Below are positions 13,523 through 15,772 of a DNA stretch of 15,772 nucleotides, piece by piece (position 1 is the first letter of the stretch; every line of letters starts with the position of its first letter). Both the position numbers and the translations under genes were made by a program. Source of the DNA: Solirubrobacterales bacterium. Its GTDB lineage: Bacteria > Actinomycetota > Thermoleophilia > Solirubrobacterales > Solirubrobacteraceae. The notes below the pieces were generated by a model that saw only the letters and a program-made list of their open reading frames with translations, searched no databases and was not told the origin of the DNA. Location of the stretch: the NCBI GenBank assembly GCA_003151895.1, contig PLYX01000127.1, positions 1 to 15,772 of the forward strand, written 5' to 3'.

Positions 13523-14143
13523 ATGGCCGATAAAACACGTTCCTATCGCATGCAGCGCCGCGGAGAGTCGCAGGAACAGACGCGCCGGCGCATCACCGAG
13601 AGCGCCGTGGAGCTGCACGGGACGGTTGGCCCGTCCAGGACATCGATCAGCGCCGTCGCGGCGCACGCGGGCGTCCGTCGCTCGACGGTCTATCGCCACT
13701 TCCCCGACGAGGCGGCGCTGTTTGACGCGTGCACCGCCCACTGGGCGGCCGCGAACCCGCCGCCGGAGCTCGGCGTCTGGTCGACGATCGACGACCCGGA
13801 CGAACGCCTGCGCGTCGCCCTCGGCGAGCTCTACGCCTTCTACCGGCAAACCGATCTGATGCTCGAGAACCTGTTTCGCGACGAGACAACCGTGCCGCTC
13901 GTCCAGGAGCGCTTCGCCGCCTTCCGCGCCTACCTCGCGGCTGCGCGCGACACGCTCATGGCGGGACGAAAGCTGCGGGGCGCCGCCCGCCGACGCACGC
14001 ACGCCGCCCTCGGCCATGCGATCGCCTTTTCCACCTGGAAGTCCTTCGTTCGCGAGGAGGGGCTCAGCGAGGCCGACGCCGCGGTGCTCGTTTGCGCGCT
14101 GGTTGCAGCCGCCGCCGGCGTGCCGTCGGGGCAAGAACCGTAG
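13523..14143 (+). CDS. TetR/AcrR family transcriptional regulator
   Basis: A 206-residue TetR-type regulator. The N-terminal DNA-binding domain (about 18-64) carries RRITESAVELHGTVGPSRTS and the helix-turn-helix SISAVAAHAGVRRSTVYRHF (41-60), which ends with the family-typical YRHFP. The rest (about 70-200) is an all-helical ligand and dimer domain of usual length. The start ATG at 13523 gives a short basic N-terminus (MADKTRSYRMQRRGESQEQT). It is divergent from the cupin gene across 69 bp that hold a strong promoter and palindromes, so it probably represses the cupin/monooxygenase unit and perhaps itself, and responds to a small hydrophobic molecule. Ligand unknown. It converges on the second cupin gene. 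Confidence 0.88.
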   Translation: MADKTRSYRMQRRGESQEQTRRRITESAVELHGTVGPSRTSISAVAAHAGVRRSTVYRHFPDEAALFDACTAHWAAANPPPELGVWSTIDDPDERLRVALGELYAFYRQTDLMLENLFRDETTVPLVQERFAAFRAYLAAARDTLMAGRKLRGAARRRTHAALGHAIAFSTWKSFVREEGLSEADAAVLVCALVAAAAGVPSGQEP

Positions 14144-14224
14144 GTGAAGTCTCAGGGGGCGCCCGATAGGTCCGCGAACTCCCGCAATATGCGCGAGCTG
14201 GACGCCCGCGAACACAGCTGACAC

Positions 14225-14244
14225 GCCCTCGACGAGTTGAGGGC
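14225..14244. terminator. Hairpin between convergent tetR and cupin genes
   Basis: GCCCTC (14225-14230) and GAGGGC (14239-14244) form a perfect 6-bp stem with an 8-nt loop in the 176-bp gap between two convergent genes. It could end both transcripts. There is no T-run. It partly overlaps the tRNA-like fragment. Confidence 0.3.
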
Positions 14245-14286
14245 CCTGTGGGGAGTTCCCGTGGTGGTTCGAGTCCACTCGGGCGC
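14236..14286 (+). other. tRNA-Leu-like 3' fragment (possible attachment-site remnant)
   Basis: The sequence resembles the 3' half of a class II tRNA. GTTGAGGG (14236-14243) looks like an anticodon loop with GAG (Leu) and a purine at position 37. GGGAGTTCCC (14251-14260) looks like a variable arm. A good T-arm follows: GGTGG-TTCGAGT-CCACT (14263-14279, five pairs with one G-T) and a 7-nt acceptor-like CGGGCGC (14280-14286). A matching anticodon stem and a normal D-arm are missing upstream, the next base is T rather than A, and no CCA follows. It is therefore not a working tRNA. Such 3' fragments are left by elements that integrate into tRNA genes. Chance resemblance is possible. Confidence 0.4.
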
Positions 14287-14319
14287 TCTGGAAGGCGTCT
14301 GCCGCCGCGTGAGGATCGG

Positions 14320-14697
14320 TCATCGTGGGCGCTTGGCTGCACGACGTCGGGTGTAGAGCTTCTCCCGAATCGTCATCGCGCCGGGATGGCCGCTACCCGG
14401 CCAGGGGGTCAGCAGCAGCAGGAGTCGAGCATCCGAGGATGCGCAAACCTCGTGACGTTCCCCTGGGGCGAATTCGATCAGCAGTCCGCCGCTACCGCTT
14501 GTGCGCTCGCCGGTAGCCGTGGTCACCTCGATCGCGCCATCAATCACGAGAATCCACGCGCGCTCGTGGACCTCGTGCTCGGAGAGGGTCTCGCCCGCCG
14601 CGAGGTCGAGTGCGATCGCGCGCGCCGCGTCGCTCGATGAGAGGATCTCCGGCAACCGTGGCCTGAGATCAAGGGTCTTGAGATCCCAAGTGTTCAA
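14320..14697 (-). CDS. Small cupin-domain protein
   Basis: A 125-residue single-domain cupin. Motif 1 is around H41, H44 and E45 (LSEHEVHERAWILVIDGAIE), and motif 2 is EFAPGERHEV with H82, so a metal site of H41/H44/E45/H82 type is plausible though the spacing is not classical. The sequence before it (MNTWDLKTLDLRPRLPEILS) and the end (LLLLLTPWPGSGHPGAMTIR) look like a conserved small actinobacterial cupin; function is unknown. The start is TTG at 14697. It is decided by a perfect Shine-Dalgarno sequence, AAGGAGG (minus strand, 14703-14709), 5 nt upstream, and by the lack of any other in-frame start before conserved sequence. It is 56 bp downstream of the DUF488-like gene on the same strand and may be the third gene of the ferredoxin unit. 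Confidence 0.82.
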   Translation of the reverse strand: MNTWDLKTLDLRPRLPEILSSSDAARAIALDLAAGETLSEHEVHERAWILVIDGAIEVTTATGERTSGSGGLLIEFAPGERHEVCASSDARLLLLLTPWPGSGHPGAMTIREKLYTRRRAAKRPR

Positions 14698-14753
14698 CGA
14701 GGCCTCCTTGAGTCATCGAGGATGTCTGCGGTGATCGCCGCAGACCGATCAGA

Positions 14754-14987
14754 TTAGCTTTCACCCGTGCGCAGCGGCTCGGCGAGCACCACGGCGTTGT
14801 TGTGCTCGCGGTCGCGGGCGGCGTAGAGAATCGTGACCGGCCCCGTCTGCGCGCGAGCGCGCAGCTTCTCGAGACGCGCGTGCTCAGCGGCGAGCTCGCG
14901 GCGATAGCGGCCGCGGAACTCGGTGGCGGGCAGCGACGACGGGGCTTCGGCTGAGCTGCCAGCCGCAGGTGGGTCTGCGGTGTTCAT
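14754..14987 (-). CDS. DUF488-like protein, C-terminal half only
   Basis: A 77-residue protein whose residues 24-73 match the C-terminal half of DUF488 proteins: FRGRYRRELAAEHARLEKLR and then TGPVTILYAARDREHNNAVV with LAEPLR. Complete family members are usually 115 residues or longer and begin with a strand and a conserved RVLVDRLWPRG-like segment. That half is missing, and residues 1-23 (MNTADPPAAGSSAEAPSSLP...) are a low-complexity leader. The upstream DNA is the ferredoxin gene, so the lost half is not hidden in another frame. The start is set by the overlap ATGA: its ATG (14985-14987) overlaps the ferredoxin TGA (14984-14986), which suggests translational coupling. It is either a shortened but used variant or a remnant. 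Function of the family is not established. Confidence 0.72.
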   Translation of the reverse strand: MNTADPPAAGSSAEAPSSLPATEFRGRYRRELAAEHARLEKLRARAQTGPVTILYAARDREHNNAVVLAEPLRTGES

Positions 14988-15253
14988 CTCCGGGCGTGCC
15001 TGTAGTAGGCGGCGTTCTTCTCGATGTATTGTTGCCACTCGGGCGGGACCTGGTCCTCGGAGGTGATCGCGTCGACGGGGCACGCCTCGACGCACGCGTC
15101 GCAGTCGATGCACTCCTCCGGATCGATGTAGAGCTGCTCGGCTTCCTCGAATCCAGGCTCCTCGGGGGTCGGATGGATGCAGTCCACCGGGCAGACCTCT
15201 ACGCACGAGGTGTCCTTGTCGCCGATGCACGGCTCGTTGATCACGTAGGTCAT
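14984..15253 (-). CDS. fdxA: FdxA-type 7Fe ferredoxin
   Basis: An 89-residue ferredoxin, a soluble electron carrier. Cysteines lie at 9, 17, 21, 25 and at 48, 51, 54, 58. The first group (C-x7-C-x3-C-x3-C) is the pattern of FdxA-type proteins with a 3Fe-4S cluster. The second (ECIDCDACVEACPVDAI) is a normal 4Fe-4S motif, ending in CP. The loop between the two halves (HPTPEEPGFEEAEQL) is several residues longer and more acidic than in mycobacterial FdxA. After residue 65 a helical tail (PPEWQQYIEKNAAYYRHARR) packs on the core in relatives. The ATG at 15253 is preceded by AAGGAAG, and the MTYVI start is family-typical. Its stop overlaps the start of the DUF488-like gene (ATGA). The redox partner is not visible. 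A divergent regulator gene lies 99 bp away. Confidence 0.9.
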   Translation of the reverse strand: MTYVINEPCIGDKDTSCVEVCPVDCIHPTPEEPGFEEAEQLYIDPEECIDCDACVEACPVDAITSEDQVPPEWQQYIEKNAAYYRHARR

Positions 15254-15352
15254 CGATGGCTTCCTTCCGTGGTCTTTATTACATTACAAGTGGGATAAAG
15301 CGTATCACCAGTCCCTTGGTTTTCCTAGCGCTACTGTGCAAAACTCTGGATC
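15254..15352. promoter_or_regulatory. AT-rich divergent region between ferredoxin and regulator
   Basis: This 99-bp gap is clearly more AT-rich than its surroundings. CTTTAT (15274-15279) and ATAAAG (15295-15300) form an inverted repeat 15 bp apart, around ATTACATTAC. On the minus strand TGTAAT/TAATAA words in the same stretch could serve as a -10 element for the ferredoxin gene. The divergent winged-helix protein may bind here. Confidence 0.4.
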
Positions 15353-15772
15353 GTGATCGACCTCCCACTCGCGACTTCTCGTGAGGACGCGCTTGCCCAG
15401 CCGACCAGGGCGCGCCTGTTCGAGCTGCTGGGCGAGCTTGGGCGTCCGGCCGGCACGGTCGAGCTCGCGAAGCGTCTCGGCCTCCACCCCAACGGCGTGC
15501 GAGCGCACCTCGAGCGCCTTGAGCGCGCCGGGCTCCTCGTGCGCGCCCGAACGCGCCAGGCGCGCGGCCGGCCACGCGACGCGTGGACGATCGCATCTGA
15601 CGCGCGACCGGCCGGGCATGCGCCGCATGCCTACGCCGAACTGGTCCGCTGGCTCGCCCGCGCGATGCGCTCCGGACCCAGCGGCCTGCGAGGCATCGAG
15701 GCCACCGGTCGTGAGATCGGAAGGGGTCTCGCACCGTCGGACCGAATGCTCGGCGAGAACGCCCTACAGAAC
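15353..15772 (+). CDS. ArsR/SufR-like winged-helix regulator, N-terminal part
   Basis: A transcriptional regulator cut by the right edge; 140 codons are open without a stop. After a short leader (VIDLPLATSREDALAQPTRA) comes a winged helix: RLFELLGELGRPAGTVELAK, RLGLHPNGVRAHLERLERAG and LLVRARTRQARGRPRDAWTI, with the recognition helix at about NGVRAHLERLERAG and a basic wing ending in RPRDAWTIA. The order and the RGRP wing resemble the ArsR/SufR-like repressors, some of which carry an Fe-S cluster in the C-terminal part; that part is outside the window, so cluster binding cannot be judged. The start is the GTG at 15353; no clear Shine-Dalgarno sequence is visible. It is divergent from the ferredoxin gene, which makes control of that unit a reasonable guess. 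Confidence 0.72.
   Translation, partial: MIDLPLATSREDALAQPTRARLFELLGELGRPAGTVELAKRLGLHPNGVRAHLERLERAGLLVRARTRQARGRPRDAWTIASDARPAGHAPHAYAELVRWLARAMRSGPSGLRGIEATGREIGRGLAPSDRMLGENALQN

Noticed and set aside
14159..14287. A complete tRNA gene closed by GCGCCCG (14159-14165) and CGGGCGC (14280-14286).
   Set aside because: The span is 129 nt, too long even for class II or selenocysteine tRNAs. No D-arm or paired anticodon stem was found, and position 8 is not T. Only the 3' part resembles a tRNA.
12926..14323. A 465-residue reading of the first cupin gene with a long N-terminal extension.
   Set aside because: The extension runs antisense through tetR, through the promoter at 13479-13506 and through the tRNA-like fragment. 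Its first part (ARVDSNHHGNSPQGP) is translation of the tRNA-like T-arm.
14988..15230. An upstream extension of the DUF488-like gene.
   Set aside because: The extension lies in another frame of the ferredoxin gene and is Arg-rich noise; it does not contain the missing DUF488 N-terminal half.
1..15772. CRISPR arrays, insertion sequences, rRNA genes and biosynthetic gene clusters.
   Set aside because: I saw no regularly spaced direct repeats, no transposase-like frame, no rRNA-like sequence and no modular synthase genes.

Overview
The window is a high-GC, gene-dense bacterial chromosome segment. GTG and TTG starts are frequent and Shine-Dalgarno sequences are often weak or absent. The gene content is a WhiG/FliA-type sigma factor beside a tyrosine recombinase, an EF-G-like GTPase, an LCP ligase next to a SEDS-family gene, an FdxA-type ferredoxin and a VapBC pair. 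This points to Actinobacteria, most likely the deep-branching Thermoleophilia/Solirubrobacterales group. The placement is inferred from remembered protein resemblance; no search was run.

Left part (1-2300), cell envelope: the N-terminal part of a FtsW/RodA-type membrane protein runs leftward off the edge. A LytR-CpsA-Psr (LCP) ligase is divergent from it. Next (2300-8800) comes a long leftward block. In transcription order it encodes a HAD-type nucleotidase-like protein, a Xer-type recombinase, the sigma factor (overlapping the recombinase end by 26 bp), the EF-G-like GTPase behind a hairpin-rich leader, a Cys4 protein of unknown function, a 75-residue unknown protein and RNase HI. The gap before RNase HI holds a cluster of inverted repeats.

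Middle part (8800-12200), accessory in character: there are two unrelated-looking alpha/beta hydrolases on opposite strands. Between them lies a broken AAA-type ATPase that has lost its central Walker B region; two evenly spaced palindromes sit at its start. A VapBC toxin-antitoxin pair follows. The roughly 300-bp gap after vapB has no convincing gene but holds a 69-bp nested inverted-repeat element.

Right part (12500-15772), small-molecule and redox genes: a leftward pair (cupin plus an alpha/beta-barrel monooxygenase-like protein) is divergent from a TetR regulator. A near-consensus promoter and operator-like palindromes lie in the 69-bp shared gap. A second small cupin follows, with a tRNA-Leu-like 3' fragment just beyond its end. 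The final genes are an FdxA-type ferredoxin whose stop codon overlaps the start of a DUF488-like protein reduced to its C-terminal half, and a divergent winged-helix regulator that runs off the right edge.

I did not find a clear, previously undescribed multi-gene system. The best leads are the deletion-bearing ATPase with its tandem palindromes, the nested inverted-repeat elements at 2713-2818 and 12328-12396, the leader hairpins of the EF-G-like gene, and the ferredoxin/half-DUF488 couple.
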